A DNA stretch of 62,231 nt. It comes from Magnetococcales bacterium. Its GTDB lineage: Bacteria > Pseudomonadota > Magnetococcia > Magnetococcales > DC0425bin3. The DNA is taken from the NCBI GenBank assembly GCA_015228935.1, contig JADGCO010000013.1:1-62231 (forward strand), in the 5' to 3' direction. Shown here one piece after another: positions 1 through 7,937 of this stretch. Positions within the stretch are counted from its first letter, which is position 1. Every line of letters begins with the position of its first letter. The translations under genes were made by a program, and so were the position numbers. The notes under the pieces were generated by a model, which saw only the letters and a list, made by a program, of their open reading frames with translations, was not told the origin of the DNA and ran no database searches.

Positions 1-1
1 C

Positions 2-97
2 CTGGCCTGTCATGCCTCAGCCGTGCTGGTGACCCGTTTTGGTGCCCGTCTGGAACCTGCCCAGGCCCGGGAAATTTTGCGGGACTTTCGAGCCTGA
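2..97 (+). CDS. C-terminal end of an unidentified gene (partial)
   Basis: An open frame enters from the left edge and stops at TGA 95-97. It encodes 31 residues, with a fragment reading LVTRFGARLEPAQAREIL. The mix of small residues followed by FGAR and an amphipathic helix faintly recalls the C-terminus of ribokinase-like (PfkB) sugar kinases, but the piece is too short to assign. It runs convergent to the carbonic anhydrase gene, whose stop is 14 bases away. It could also be a chance open frame. Confidence 0.3.
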   Translation: MACHASAVLVTRFGARLEPAQAREILRDFRA

Positions 98-110
98 CCA
101 GTCAAGAACG

Positions 111-821
111 TTACAGCCATTCGACCTCGCCAGTCTCCAGATTGTAGACACCGCCCACGGCGGCCATTTTGCCCTGATGGGCCAAATGGGTGAGTTCTTC
201 GCTGCCATTGAAAATATCGGTGATGGCTTGGCGGACATTTTCCTTGATGGCATCGAGGATCAAGGCATCGGTGCCGCCGCGCAGATTTTTGGCGCGGGAG
301 CGTTCGACGGCGGGAACGATGTTGTCTACGAGTTGGGGAATTTTGCCGCCGACATGATCTTTTTTGACCACGGCGGTCACGGCACCGCATTTGGTGTGCC
401 CCAGGACGACGATCAACGGGGTACCGAGATGGCCGACGCCATATTCGCAGGTGGCGATTTCATCCGTATCGGCCACGTTGCCGGCGATCCGAATCACAAA
501 GAGATCCCCGATACCCCGATCAAAGATCAATTCGACCGGCACTCGCGAATCGGAGCAGGAGATGATGGTGGCAAAGGGGTGCTGGCCATCGATGAACACA
601 TCCGATTGGCGGGCAAGGGTCTGGTTGGGGCGGTCCATGGTCCGTTTGGCAAACCGTCGGTTTCCCTCGCGCAAATAGCGCATGGCCTGATCGAGCGTTG
701 TTTTGTTGGGATTGTCACTCAAGGCCTGGGAGCGGCGCGGCAGCATGGCCGACACCGAGAGCGCGGCCATGCCCGTCAACATCTTCCGTCGTGTGATCAA
801 ACAGTTGCACATGTCTTTCAT
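111..821 (-). CDS. Exported beta-class carbonic anhydrase
   Basis: The product should interconvert CO2 and bicarbonate with a zinc ion. With the chosen ATG it has 236 residues. The zinc and active-site residues of the beta class are visible: CSDSRVP (Cys89, Asp91, Arg93) and GHTKCGA (His142, Cys145). The N-terminus has a twin-arginine-like signal (TRRKMLTG, then a small hydrophobic stretch), so it is probably exported folded through Tat to the periplasm; that location is inferred. An in-frame ATG upstream (875) would lengthen it, but a GGAG lies just before 821 and an ATG at 812 is equally possible. The gene stands alone, convergent to the fragment at the left edge. Confidence 0.9.
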   Translation of the reverse strand: MKDMCNCLITRRKMLTGMAALSVSAMLPRRSQALSDNPNKTTLDQAMRYLREGNRRFAKRTMDRPNQTLARQSDVFIDGQHPFATIISCSDSRVPVELIFDRGIGDLFVIRIAGNVADTDEIATCEYGVGHLGTPLIVVLGHTKCGAVTAVVKKDHVGGKIPQLVDNIVPAVERSRAKNLRGGTDALILDAIKENVRQAITDIFNGSEELTHLAHQGKMAAVGGVYNLETGEVEWL

Positions 822-972
822 TTCTCCGGAAAATGTTGGATCCCTGACAGGGGATGCGGATACCCACGGAATCACAAAACAAATCCACCGCGCCGCACAC
901 CAGTATAGATAATTGAGTCCAGATTCCGCAATGGTCGGATCAAGCGCAGGTTCCAGGCTGGAACGCCCACAT

Positions 973-1206
973 TCAATGACCCGGCATCAGCTTGACAGCA
1001 GCAATGACAATCCCGGATACGGCAATCAACCATTTGATGATTTCCAGTTTCGCAGCAGCCAAATCCCGTTTGGTGACCAACTCGTCCAAGCGCGACACCT
1101 GTACTGTCTTGACCGCATCGGACATGGCTTCGGCCTGCATATCCGTGAAACCTGCTTCCTTGAGTCGTTTGACGAAAGCATGTGTATCAAAGGTCACAGT
1201 TGCCAC
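973..1206 (-). CDS. Short DUF1640-like coiled-coil membrane protein
   Basis: The 77-residue product starts with a segment of the form FDTHAFVKRLKEAGF, followed by a region resembling 'QAEAMSDAV', a short charged helix and one C-terminal transmembrane segment (about 56-72). This order is typical of the DUF1640/CCDC90 family of small bacterial proteins with a coiled coil and a membrane anchor; their function is not settled. It is shorter than most relatives, with only about one coiled-coil repeat. The gene is monocistronic and divergent from the cysQ-like gene. Confidence 0.7.
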   Translation of the reverse strand: MATVTFDTHAFVKRLKEAGFTDMQAEAMSDAVKTVQVSRLDELVTKRDLAAAKLEIIKWLIAVSGIVIAAVKLMPGH

Positions 1207-1398
1207 GTTGAACCTCCATGCCAGGATTGGATCCCATCACCCGCTTTTGCCACGTGTTCTATTCCATGAAATGTTTCAGTGTAATGCGCAGATGTGCAAA
1301 AGGAAAACGGTGTCGCCAAAAAAATGCTCAAGACGCATGCTCCGGCTGTCCATGGTCAACCGATGACAAAGTCCTCTTGGGCAGATAGAATGACTTGC

Positions 1399-2229
1399 AT
1401 GGAACCCATATCTGTCACAGATGCTGAATTGTCCTGCATGGTTGAGGCGGCCCGCCAGGCTGGGCAGGCGGCCATGCGCTATTTTCGTCTGGGCCAGACG
1501 GTGTCCAAGGCCGCCGATGTCCGGGAAAAGAGCCATGACAACCCGTTGACCAAGGCCGATCTGGAAGCCAACCGTATTTTATATGACCTGTTGCTGGCGG
1601 GACGATCCGATTGGGGATGGCTCTCCGAGGAGACCGTGGATGATGCCAACCGCCTGCAACGGGAACGGGTCTGGGTGGTGGATCCCATCGATGGCACCAA
1701 GGAGTTCATCGCCGGCCTGCCCCAGTTTGCCGTATCGATTGGCTTGGTCATCGCGGGCCAACCGGCGGCGGCCTGTGTCTACAATCCGGCTGCCGATGAA
1801 CTCTACACGGCACGTCGCGGCACCGGAACGCGCCTGAATGGCAAGATCGTACAGACCAGCCGCCGTGATCAACTGTCGGGTGCCTCTTGTCTGGCCAGTC
1901 GTTCCGAAACCCAGCGGGGCGAGTGGGCACCTTTTGAGACCGAATTTCGTTTGACCACCATGGGTTCCATTGCCTACAAACTGGCCCTGGTGGCTGCTGG
2001 TCGATATGACATCACCTTTACGCTGACTCCCAAGAACGAGTGGGATTATTGCGCCGGACTCCTGCTGGTCGAAGAGGCCGGAGGCAAGGTCACCAGCCTG
2101 CAAGGAGAGCCTTGCCGTTTCAATCAGGTCAACACCCGTACCCCATCCCTGCTGGCCAGCAATGGCCCCTTGCAGATACCCCTGCTGGAGCGTCTGCGCG
2201 GAATTTCCCTTGGGCCGGATCGACACTGA
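1399..2229 (+). CDS. cysQ: 3'(2'),5'-bisphosphate nucleotidase (CysQ-like)
   Basis: This is a lithium-sensitive-type phosphatase of the inositol monophosphatase fold. CysQ members hydrolyse 3'-phosphoadenosine 5'-phosphate, the by-product of sulfate assimilation. Visible metal-binding motifs are SEET (about 76-79), VVDPIDGTKEF (about 93-103) and a C-terminal NEWDYCAGLLLVEEAGG, matching the family's WD.aAg signature. From the ATG at 1399 it has 276 residues, the usual family size. Upstream in-frame starts at 1390, 1363, 1324 and 1294 exist and none has a clear ribosome binding site. Substrate choice between PAP and inositol phosphates is inferred from the DPIDGTKEF form. Confidence 0.85.
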   Translation: MEPISVTDAELSCMVEAARQAGQAAMRYFRLGQTVSKAADVREKSHDNPLTKADLEANRILYDLLLAGRSDWGWLSEETVDDANRLQRERVWVVDPIDGTKEFIAGLPQFAVSIGLVIAGQPAAACVYNPAADELYTARRGTGTRLNGKIVQTSRRDQLSGASCLASRSETQRGEWAPFETEFRLTTMGSIAYKLALVAAGRYDITFTLTPKNEWDYCAGLLLVEEAGGKVTSLQGEPCRFNQVNTRTPSLLASNGPLQIPLLERLRGISLGPDRH

Positions 2230-2296
2230 TCCCGGCCTGACCGTTCCCTGACCGCTTTTTATACCAAGTCATCTGTTGCAAGCTGATCCCGGCCTG
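2226..2296 (+). repeat. Short direct repeat downstream of the cysQ-like gene
   Basis: The 14-base string CTGATCCCGGCCTG occurs at 2226-2239 and again at 2283-2296, a spacing of 57 bases. The first copy overlaps the cysQ stop codon. No function can be assigned and it may be chance. Confidence 0.4.
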
Positions 2297-2402
2297 CTCA
2301 TTTTTTATGTAAAACCATATATTTCAATGGTTTGGCATGCATGCGCCGCAGGGTTCGGGTTCTCGGATCGACACCGATCCCGGTATTTTCCAGGGCAACC
2401 AC

Positions 2403-2471
2403 GCTCCGCCCCAAACCCCGCCAAGAGGAAGGGCACAGCCCTTCCTCCTGGACCTCCATCCCAGTTTTTCA
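2403..2471 (+). repeat. Dispersed hairpin repeat, copy 1
   Basis: This copy runs GCTCCGCCCCAAACC, then a hairpin, then GGACCTCCATCCCAG and a T-rich run. The same block recurs in reverse at 28695-28768 and in shorter form at 41443-41491. The stem (GAGGAAGGGC/GCCCTTCCTC, loop ACA) extends further with one mismatch. It lies between the convergent cysQ-like gene and the small gene at 2490-2780, consistent with a bidirectional or forward transcription terminator. Confidence 0.8.
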
Positions 2472-2489
2472 TTTGTTTTTTTTACCGGT

Positions 2490-2780
2490 TCAATTACTTT
2501 TTGGCTGTTCCATTTTGCCTTTGTCCTGATTCTTTTTCTTTCTTGGCTTTCTTTCAGGATCGCACTTTAAAAATTCTGTATTATTGTTGGCCGCTTTGTA
2601 ACAGGAGATTTTCTTTTCCATGGCCAGCAAACGTCTTTCTTTCTTGGCCTGGAACTGTTCAGGTGTCAAAGGTCTTTTTCTGGTTTGTCCTGCCTGGCTG
2701 TCCATTTTTTCTTCGGCATCAGCGGAACCGGCCAACAACAGTGCAGCGGTGACAGCCAGACAAATTTGAAATTTTCTCAT
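2490..2780 (-). CDS. Small exported protein of unknown function
   Basis: The 96-residue product starts with a clear Sec signal peptide (hydrophobic core about 5-20, likely cleavage after SADA). The mature part is charged and helical, with two cysteines (60 and 73) that could form a disulfide, and a very basic lysine-rich tail. The spacing of the cysteines within a basic helix loosely recalls PsiF-type repeats, but this is not an assignment. The ATG at 2780 follows a GGAG sequence; longer in-frame starts upstream would overlap the neighbouring gene and bury the signal peptide. Confidence 0.65.
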   Translation of the reverse strand: MRKFQICLAVTAALLLAGSADAEEKMDSQAGQTRKRPLTPEQFQAKKERRLLAMEKKISCYKAANNNTEFLKCDPERKPRKKKNQDKGKMEQPKSN

Positions 2781-2865
2781 ACTCCGTCTCCTGCTTGGAT
2801 GGGTTATCGATCCGATTTTATGACGATACTGAAATGATTGCGAAAAAATGGTGGATCCATGATCG

Positions 2866-3498
2866 TCAACCGGGATCAAGATCCTTGACACGACCGACAA
2901 AACGCCGGCTGTAGGGTGGAAGTATATGCCGCAATTGACGAACCTGTTCCTGGATACCGGCCAGGACACGCGGATCGGAAAAATCGGCATTTGGATCCAG
3001 TTTTTGAATTTCTTCACGAATTTTGACAAGTCTCTGACGCTCCTGCTGCCGCCAGGCGAGCATCAGATCCAGGAGTTCGTGCTGGGAAGATGGGGGATCG
3101 GCATCAGGATGAAAATCGAGATCGGATACGTGCAGCGCCATATTGGTAAAAGCCTGGAGGATTCTGGCGACATACTTTGACCAGATCCGGTCGGCAACAA
3201 ACAGGGCCACCAGATTCAAAAGAATCATGCCTCCTGCCACCTTGATGATTTCGTTGACCATGACCGAAGACAAATCCAGCGGCAATTGGTGGATTCGATA
3301 GATATTTTCTTCGAGAATGGTCGAAAAACGCTCGTAAAGGTAATAGACGGCTCCACCGACCAGGATGATTTCCATGCCGACCAGGGCGATGAGCATGCGC
3401 ATCTGGATGGCAAAATCCAGATATCGGGTATCGCGCTGCCGGAGGGGACCGGAACCTGGTGCCAGTCTGCCTTCTTGTTGGTGGGATTCAAAGGTCAT
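2866..3498 (-). CDS. Two-helix membrane protein next to the multihaem cytochrome
   Basis: The 210-residue product has two transmembrane helices (about 31-53 and 85-106) enclosing a short periplasmic loop with LPLDLSSV. A cytoplasmic amphipathic region resembling a HAMP linker follows, then a charged coiled-coil tail. No kinase, methyl-accepting or enzymatic domain follows. Its first 11 bases overlap the end of the cytochrome gene, so the two are probably translationally coupled. The layout matches the protein encoded at 4278-4856, suggesting paralogues. A role as a membrane partner or sensor for the cytochrome is inferred. Confidence 0.65.
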   Translation of the reverse strand: MTFESHQQEGRLAPGSGPLRQRDTRYLDFAIQMRMLIALVGMEIILVGGAVYYLYERFSTILEENIYRIHQLPLDLSSVMVNEIIKVAGGMILLNLVALFVADRIWSKYVARILQAFTNMALHVSDLDFHPDADPPSSQHELLDLMLAWRQQERQRLVKIREEIQKLDPNADFSDPRVLAGIQEQVRQLRHILPPYSRRFVGRVKDLDPG

Positions 3499-4291
3499 GG
3501 CAGGTCAGACACAGATTGGATCCTTCATTGGACATGACCAGGACACCATGCTTTTCCGCATAGGACTTGTGGCAGGAGACACAGGAGATTTTTCCATCCG
3601 GCAGGGCGATTTCCGGGGGCAGCATATGGACGTTACGGTACCCACTGTTGCGGGTCTTGCTGACCTTTTCATAGACTGTGCCGATGGGGTGGTTGGTGGA
3701 ACTGCCAAAATGACGCATGATGCCTCCCCCCATTCCGGACATTTCCAGGCCGACCTTGTTGGTGTCACCCAACTCTTCATGGCAGGAGAGGCACTCCAGG
3801 GTCACGGCATCCAATACCGAGGTACGATTGGTTTGTGTGGGATTGAGATGTCCCGAACGAACCAGAGAGGCACCCCGGTCCGGCATGCGGTCGAAAAATT
3901 TTGCCTCATGGCAGCTCTGGCAAAATTTCATGCCTCGTTGCGAGGAGCGCATCAGACCGGGTTCCCGGCCATGGGGAGTGTGGCAAGAGGAACAGGTCAT
4001 CTCCCCTTTCCAATCCAGGGGAAAATCAGCCGGAATGATGCTTTTGGGAAAGATTCCTGAAGGATGGCTGGTTTGCAAGGCCTTGGGATGACAATCCAGG
4101 CACAGCTTTTCCTGTCTGGCCACAAGCATTTTGGCATTTTCGGGCGTCACCTGTTGCGCCAAATGACACTCGGAACACGACTTGTCCAGGAGGTGTCCTT
4201 GGGGTGGCAATGCCGCCTTGGCCAGAATCCCGAATGCCAACGGAGACACCAGGAAGACCAGCAGCAGAAAGAGAATTCTAAAATTTGGCAA
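3488..4291 (-). CDS. Seven-haem c-type cytochrome
   Basis: The 267-residue product has an N-terminal signal peptide (hydrophobic residues about 6-22). It carries seven CXXCH haem-attachment motifs at residues 39, 64, 100, 124, 167, 237 and 261, the last only two residues from the C-terminus. It belongs to the multihaem or doubled-CXXCH cytochromes that move electrons in the periplasm. The start is TTG (4289-4291), because no suitable ATG lies before the signal peptide. The frame overlaps the upstream gene by 14 bases and the downstream gene by 11. Its redox partner is unknown. Confidence 0.88.
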   Translation of the reverse strand: MPNFRILFLLLVFLVSPLAFGILAKAALPPQGHLLDKSCSECHLAQQVTPENAKMLVARQEKLCLDCHPKALQTSHPSGIFPKSIIPADFPLDWKGEMTCSSCHTPHGREPGLMRSSQRGMKFCQSCHEAKFFDRMPDRGASLVRSGHLNPTQTNRTSVLDAVTLECLSCHEELGDTNKVGLEMSGMGGGIMRHFGSSTNHPIGTVYEKVSKTRNSGYRNVHMLPPEIALPDGKISCVSCHKSYAEKHGVLVMSNEGSNLCLTCHDL

Positions 4292-4856
4292 GGCTTTCCA
4301 GTTCCTTGAGTTGCTGGATGGTTTTCGTCAAACCATGGCCGAGATTCGGTTCAGGTATTTCGACCTGGACCCGGGCCAGATCGACGAGTTCGCTCATCAT
4401 GTCATAATGATATTGCAGACGTTTGGCTGCCGCTGAAAAGTGATAATGTTCTTCCTGGAGCCAATCTTCCGCACGCATTTTGCTGATGGGCTGGGGGCCA
4501 TTCCGAATCAGCTCCCTGAGACCTGTCGCAAAATGATGGACGGGACCAGCAACCCGGAACGTACTGTACAGGGCGACGACCCAGGTGACAATTCCCGCCC
4601 AGGCGGCAAGGATCATTCCGGCAAACAGGAGAGCCGGGGCCAATTGTTGACGGCTTTGAAAATTGGCAAAAAATATGTCCTGATAGGTTTTTCCGTCGCG
4701 GGCCATCATGAAAAAGGCAACCACAAAAAAACAGGCCGCCGCTGCCAGACCAACAAAAAGGGCGATCCGCGCCACCAGCTTCAGATGAGGCGTGATCAGC
4801 GGAACCGGAGCCTTGGCGGATGTCGGGTCCAGGGTGGATGTTTGCCTGTTTGCCAT
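4278..4856 (-). CDS. Two-helix membrane protein, first gene of the cytochrome operon
   Basis: The 192-residue product has two transmembrane helices (about 27-52 and 77-98), then a HAMP-like linker starting near AGPVHHFATGLRELI, and a short helical tail with no output domain. The ATG at 4856 follows GGAGAGAGT, a good ribosome binding site; an upstream in-frame ATG (4949) lacks one. The product resembles the 210-residue protein at the other end of the operon, so the cytochrome is bracketed by two similar proteins. Function is unknown; a sensory or scaffold role is inferred. Confidence 0.65.
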   Translation of the reverse strand: MANRQTSTLDPTSAKAPVPLITPHLKLVARIALFVGLAAAACFFVVAFFMMARDGKTYQDIFFANFQSRQQLAPALLFAGMILAAWAGIVTWVVALYSTFRVAGPVHHFATGLRELIRNGPQPISKMRAEDWLQEEHYHFSAAAKRLQYHYDMMSELVDLARVQVEIPEPNLGHGLTKTIQQLKELESLAKF

Positions 4857-5187
4857 ACTCTCTCCGAATGGATGGTCCTTGCTCCGGGTCGATGGCTCTT
4901 GAACGATGTCAAGGTTGCCACATGGAAAAACGGGACAGGACTCTGTCACGCATCGTCCATACTGTCAGGCTGGCAAAACGGAAGGAAGTTGTCCACTTCT
5001 TTTTTTTCACCAGACCGGAGAAATGAGCAGGATAGAGCCATTCTTTGCATATTTTGAATTGGGGGAGAAGGACTTTTCCATCTTTTTCGAGCAATCTGCT
5101 TCCCGGAGGAAACGATGAAAACAGGACACAGAAGCCCGGAAAAACATGAAACTTTCCAGGCTTCTGCTGGATTGGAAAATCCCGATT
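4857..5187. other. Intergenic region between the cytochrome operon and the MNT-HEPN pair
   Basis: No convincing gene lies in these 331 bases. They should hold the promoter of the cytochrome operon near its left end and the terminator hairpin listed at 5129-5166. A 50-codon frame at 5115-5267 has a good GGAGG but runs antisense into the HEPN gene; I do not call it. Confidence 0.5.
5129..5166 (-). terminator. Inverted repeat after the HEPN gene
   Basis: CAGAAGCC-C-GGAAA pairs with TTTCC-A-GGCTTCTG across a 10-base loop: 13 paired bases with one central mismatch. It begins 22 bases past the HEPN stop codon on the minus strand. A strong uninterrupted T run does not follow directly, so a classical terminator is likely but not certain. 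Confidence 0.5.
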
Positions 5188-5583
5188 TCATGGTGGTCGA
5201 AGACCATCCATCGCCCCTACCCGTTCCACCAATCTTCGCACTTTCTCCAGAATTTCCTGATGGTTGAAGTCTACACCCATATCATCGAAAAATTCATATC
5301 GGAATTGGACAGCGAAAGGCGACAGTTCGGCAAAATCCCACAGAGAATCCACATCAATACCGCTTTGTTCCAACATCACAATCAAGGAACGTAAACTGTG
5401 CGTTTTTGGGGGATCCCGACCCAGAATTGCCAGCCATGCCTTGAAAGCCTTTTCCGTTGCCTGCTGGGCGTGAAACCCGAATGCCTCCTCCGGGGCATGA
5501 TCCACGGACAATAAGATTTCGAGTACCCGGATATCCTTATTCGCCATGGTCAATAACATACGGGCAGTTTCAAGGTCGCGCAT
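5188..5583 (-). CDS. HEPN-domain protein of an MNT-HEPN pair
   Basis: The 131-residue all-helical product has the HEPN signature FHAQQATEKAFKAWL (about 37-51) and THSL, as in the PF05168 family. A possible RX5H string (RDPPKTH) is present, but whether it forms an RNase site like that of HepT toxins cannot be judged here. The gene overlaps the nucleotidyltransferase gene by 14 bases. In known pairs the nucleotidyltransferase neutralises the HEPN protein, in some cases by AMPylation. Whether this pair is a toxin-antitoxin module or a substrate-modifying pair is open. Confidence 0.8.
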   Translation of the reverse strand: MRDLETARMLLTMANKDIRVLEILLSVDHAPEEAFGFHAQQATEKAFKAWLAILGRDPPKTHSLRSLIVMLEQSGIDVDSLWDFAELSPFAVQFRYEFFDDMGVDFNHQEILEKVRRLVERVGAMDGLRPP

Positions 5584-5905
5584 ACAATATTCGACCTTCT
5601 TGCAGAGCCTTGTAAACCAGATGATGGGCCGCATGACGCAACCGGCCGATTTCCTCTCGACTGTAGACCAGGATGTCTGTTGGAATGGGAAACCGTCCCA
5701 TGGCCCGCTCAAGCCGTGCCATTTCCCGGAATCGACTACGCTCTGGTCCAAAAGGTGCGGACTCCACCACCAACAGGTCCAGATCGGAATCAGCACGACT
5801 ATCCCCTCGGGCATGGGAGCCAAAAAGAATCACTTGCTCGGGATCTGCCACATCAACGATGATCCGTGTCGCCTCCGCCAACAATTCCTGTGTCATTCCA
5901 GCCAT
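5570..5905 (-). CDS. MNT-type minimal nucleotidyltransferase, HEPN partner
   Basis: The 111-residue product carries the GSX10DXD motif of DNA polymerase beta-like minimal nucleotidyltransferases: GSHARGDSRADSDLD (Gly29-Ser30, Asp41, Asp43). A later acidic residue in PTDILVYS would complete the metal site. The start at 5905 follows GAGGGG; an upstream ATG exists at 5971. It is the first gene of a two-gene operon with HEPN and probably encodes the antitoxin or modifying subunit. Confidence 0.82.
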   Translation of the reverse strand: MAGMTQELLAEATRIIVDVADPEQVILFGSHARGDSRADSDLDLLVVESAPFGPERSRFREMARLERAMGRFPIPTDILVYSREEIGRLRHAAHHLVYKALQEGRILYARP

Positions 5906-6064
5906 GATCCCCTCATCCGATCCCGTTCCTTTGTCTGACGCCATCCGCATCCTCTCCACAATTATGCACAATCATCGCCTGATGTACATATGACCTTCTG
6001 CTTACCCTCTTGCCCAACCCTGATGCAAAAATCCATTTATCCAGAATGGCAAAGAAGAGAAGGA

Positions 6065-6901
6065 TCAATCTCCTGTGGCAACCAGGCGGGCAAACTCGTC
6101 CAGGGTCAAAGTTTCCCCCCGACGCTGGCCATCGATATTGGCGCGTAAAAGCCAGGCAGGGACATCGGTGGACAACCCTTTCAGGGCATTGGTCAGGGTT
6201 TTGCGGCGTTGGCCAAAAGCGGCCCGGACCACCCGTGTCAAAGCTGCCGGATCGGACACCAAAACGGTGGGCTGCTCCTGCAAGGTCATATGGACAACGG
6301 CTGAATTGACCTTGGGAACCGGATGAAACGCGGTCGGCGGGACTTCCAGGACCACTTCCACCCGGGACCATAATTGGCAATATACGGACAGGGTTCCATA
6401 CTCCTTGTTGCCTGGAGAGGCGGCCAGACGGTGTGCGACCTCCTTTTGAAACATCAGGGTCAAGGTCTGGAAAGCCCGCCGTTGCTCCAAAAAATGCAGC
6501 AACAGGGGCGAACTGATTTGATAAGGGAGGTTGGCCACCACCCGGAGTGGCCCCCCCAGACGATCCGCCAAGGCCTGGTAATCCTGATGCAGGGCATCGC
6601 CGGTGATGATGTGCAGCTCTCCCAAACCCTCGGCGGTCTGTCGCAGCAACGGCACCAGGCGGGAGTCGCGTTCAACGCACCAGAGACGACCGGTTTTTTC
6701 GAGCAGGGGACGGGTCAGACTGCCCAAGCCAGGCCCGATCTCCACCACGCGATCCGAGGGACCGATTCCGGACAGGGTCACGATGTGCCGGGCCAGATCG
6801 AGATCCACCAAAAAATTCTGTCCCTGGCTATGAACAGGGCTCAGGCCATGAGATCGCAACAGTTTCTGAATGCGGATCGCTTCAAAGTGACAAAAATTCA
6901 T
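6065..6901 (-). CDS. rsmA: 16S rRNA (adenine-N6,N6) dimethyltransferase RsmA
   Basis: RsmA (KsgA) methylates the two adjacent adenosines in the 3' terminal hairpin of 16S rRNA during small-subunit assembly. The 278-residue product shows the SAM-binding motif EIGPGLGSLT, the catalytic NLPYQIS and the conserved QNFL near the N-terminus. The ATG at 6901 overlaps the pdxA stop by 4 bases (ATGA), so translation is coupled. A much longer frame continues upstream inside pdxA but is not real. Confidence 0.95.
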   Translation of the reverse strand: MNFCHFEAIRIQKLLRSHGLSPVHSQGQNFLVDLDLARHIVTLSGIGPSDRVVEIGPGLGSLTRPLLEKTGRLWCVERDSRLVPLLRQTAEGLGELHIITGDALHQDYQALADRLGGPLRVVANLPYQISSPLLLHFLEQRRAFQTLTLMFQKEVAHRLAASPGNKEYGTLSVYCQLWSRVEVVLEVPPTAFHPVPKVNSAVVHMTLQEQPTVLVSDPAALTRVVRAAFGQRRKTLTNALKGLSTDVPAWLLRANIDGQRRGETLTLDEFARLVATGD

Positions 6902-7935
6902 GAACAATTCATCTGAAGATATTGGCGACGTTTGCACACAATCCGGGCCGCCATTGTCAGGGCCGCCTCCAACGAACCGGGATGGGCAACTCCCTGCCCG
7001 GCGATGTCGAATGCCGTGCCATGATCCACGCTGGTCCGGACAATGGGCAAGCCCAGGGTGATGTTGACGGCCTGGCCGAATGCCAGCATTTTCAAAGGAA
7101 TCAGGGCCTGATCGTGATACATGCACACCACGGCATCGTAGGTGCGACGTGCCTGCGGATGAAACAGGGTATCGGCGGGCAGGGGACCACGTATGGTTCC
7201 GACGGGATAATGCCTGGCCAGGGCGGCGCAAACCGGGGTGATGACCGTCTGCTCCTCCGTACCAAATGCCCCATTTTCCCCTGCATGGGGATTCAGGCCG
7301 GTCACCACCAGGCGCGGCCTGGAAATGCCAAAATCCTGCTGCAAGGCCAACAGGGTGGTTTCGATGATCCGGGTCAAATTCGGCATGGAGAGCGCGGCAG
7401 ATACCGACAGCAGGGATTGGTGAATGGTCGCCAGGACCACGCGCAAACCCCGACCGACCAGCATCATGACGGCCCGTTCCGCGCCGGTACAACGGGCAAA
7501 CAGTTCCGTATGACCCGGAATGGCATAGCCTGCCGCATGCAAAACCCCCTTGTGGATGGGAGGGGTCACCACCCCGTTGACCCGACCCGCCAGAGCCAGA
7601 CGACAGGCCGTTTCGATACTGCTCACCACGGCTGCCGCATGGCGCGGATTCGGAATCCCAAACTGCAACTCCGCAAGGCTGACAGCAACGCCCGTACTGA
7701 GCAAACCGGGGAGATAAACGGGAAGGTTTTCGGTCTCTTCAGGTGAGGCAACCGGTTGCCCCGGGCAGGGGAGTTCCAAACGACGTGCTGTCCAGATCAG
7801 CACCTCAGGGTCTCCCACAAACAGCCAACGGGGTCCACGTTGCTGCAATTTGACCCGGGCGGCAAAGGCCTTGAGCAGAATTTCCGGTCCAATTCCCGCC
7901 GGATCGCCCATGGTGATGGCCAGCAGATCAGGCAT
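6898..7935 (-). CDS. pdxA: 4-hydroxythreonine-4-phosphate dehydrogenase PdxA
   Basis: PdxA oxidises 4-phosphohydroxy-L-threonine in pyridoxal 5'-phosphate synthesis. The 345-residue product starts with ITMGDPAGIGPEI and contains GHTELFA, LNPHAGENG and MYHDQALIPLK, all hallmarks of the family including the metal-binding histidines. It lies 2 bases after the surA stop and overlaps rsmA by 4 bases. The order surA-pdxA-rsmA is common in proteobacteria. Confidence 0.95.
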   Translation of the reverse strand: MPDLLAITMGDPAGIGPEILLKAFAARVKLQQRGPRWLFVGDPEVLIWTARRLELPCPGQPVASPEETENLPVYLPGLLSTGVAVSLAELQFGIPNPRHAAAVVSSIETACRLALAGRVNGVVTPPIHKGVLHAAGYAIPGHTELFARCTGAERAVMMLVGRGLRVVLATIHQSLLSVSAALSMPNLTRIIETTLLALQQDFGISRPRLVVTGLNPHAGENGAFGTEEQTVITPVCAALARHYPVGTIRGPLPADTLFHPQARRTYDAVVCMYHDQALIPLKMLAFGQAVNITLGLPIVRTSVDHGTAFDIAGQGVAHPGSLEAALTMAARIVCKRRQYLQMNCS

Positions 7936-7937
7936 GG

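Noticed and set aside
39-908. Long plus-strand frame of 289 codons
   Set aside because: It is antisense to the carbonic anhydrase gene, whose minus-strand product carries CSDSRVP and HTKCG; the plus-strand translation shows no family motif.
2490-3029. 179-codon form of the small exported protein
   Set aside because: A signal peptide begins at the ATG at 2780 after GGAG; the extra N-terminus runs across the gap into the neighbouring gene.
5115-5267. 50-codon frame with a GGAGG ribosome binding site
   Set aside because: It overlaps the HEPN gene antisense and the terminator hairpin; no motif or homologue pattern was recognised.
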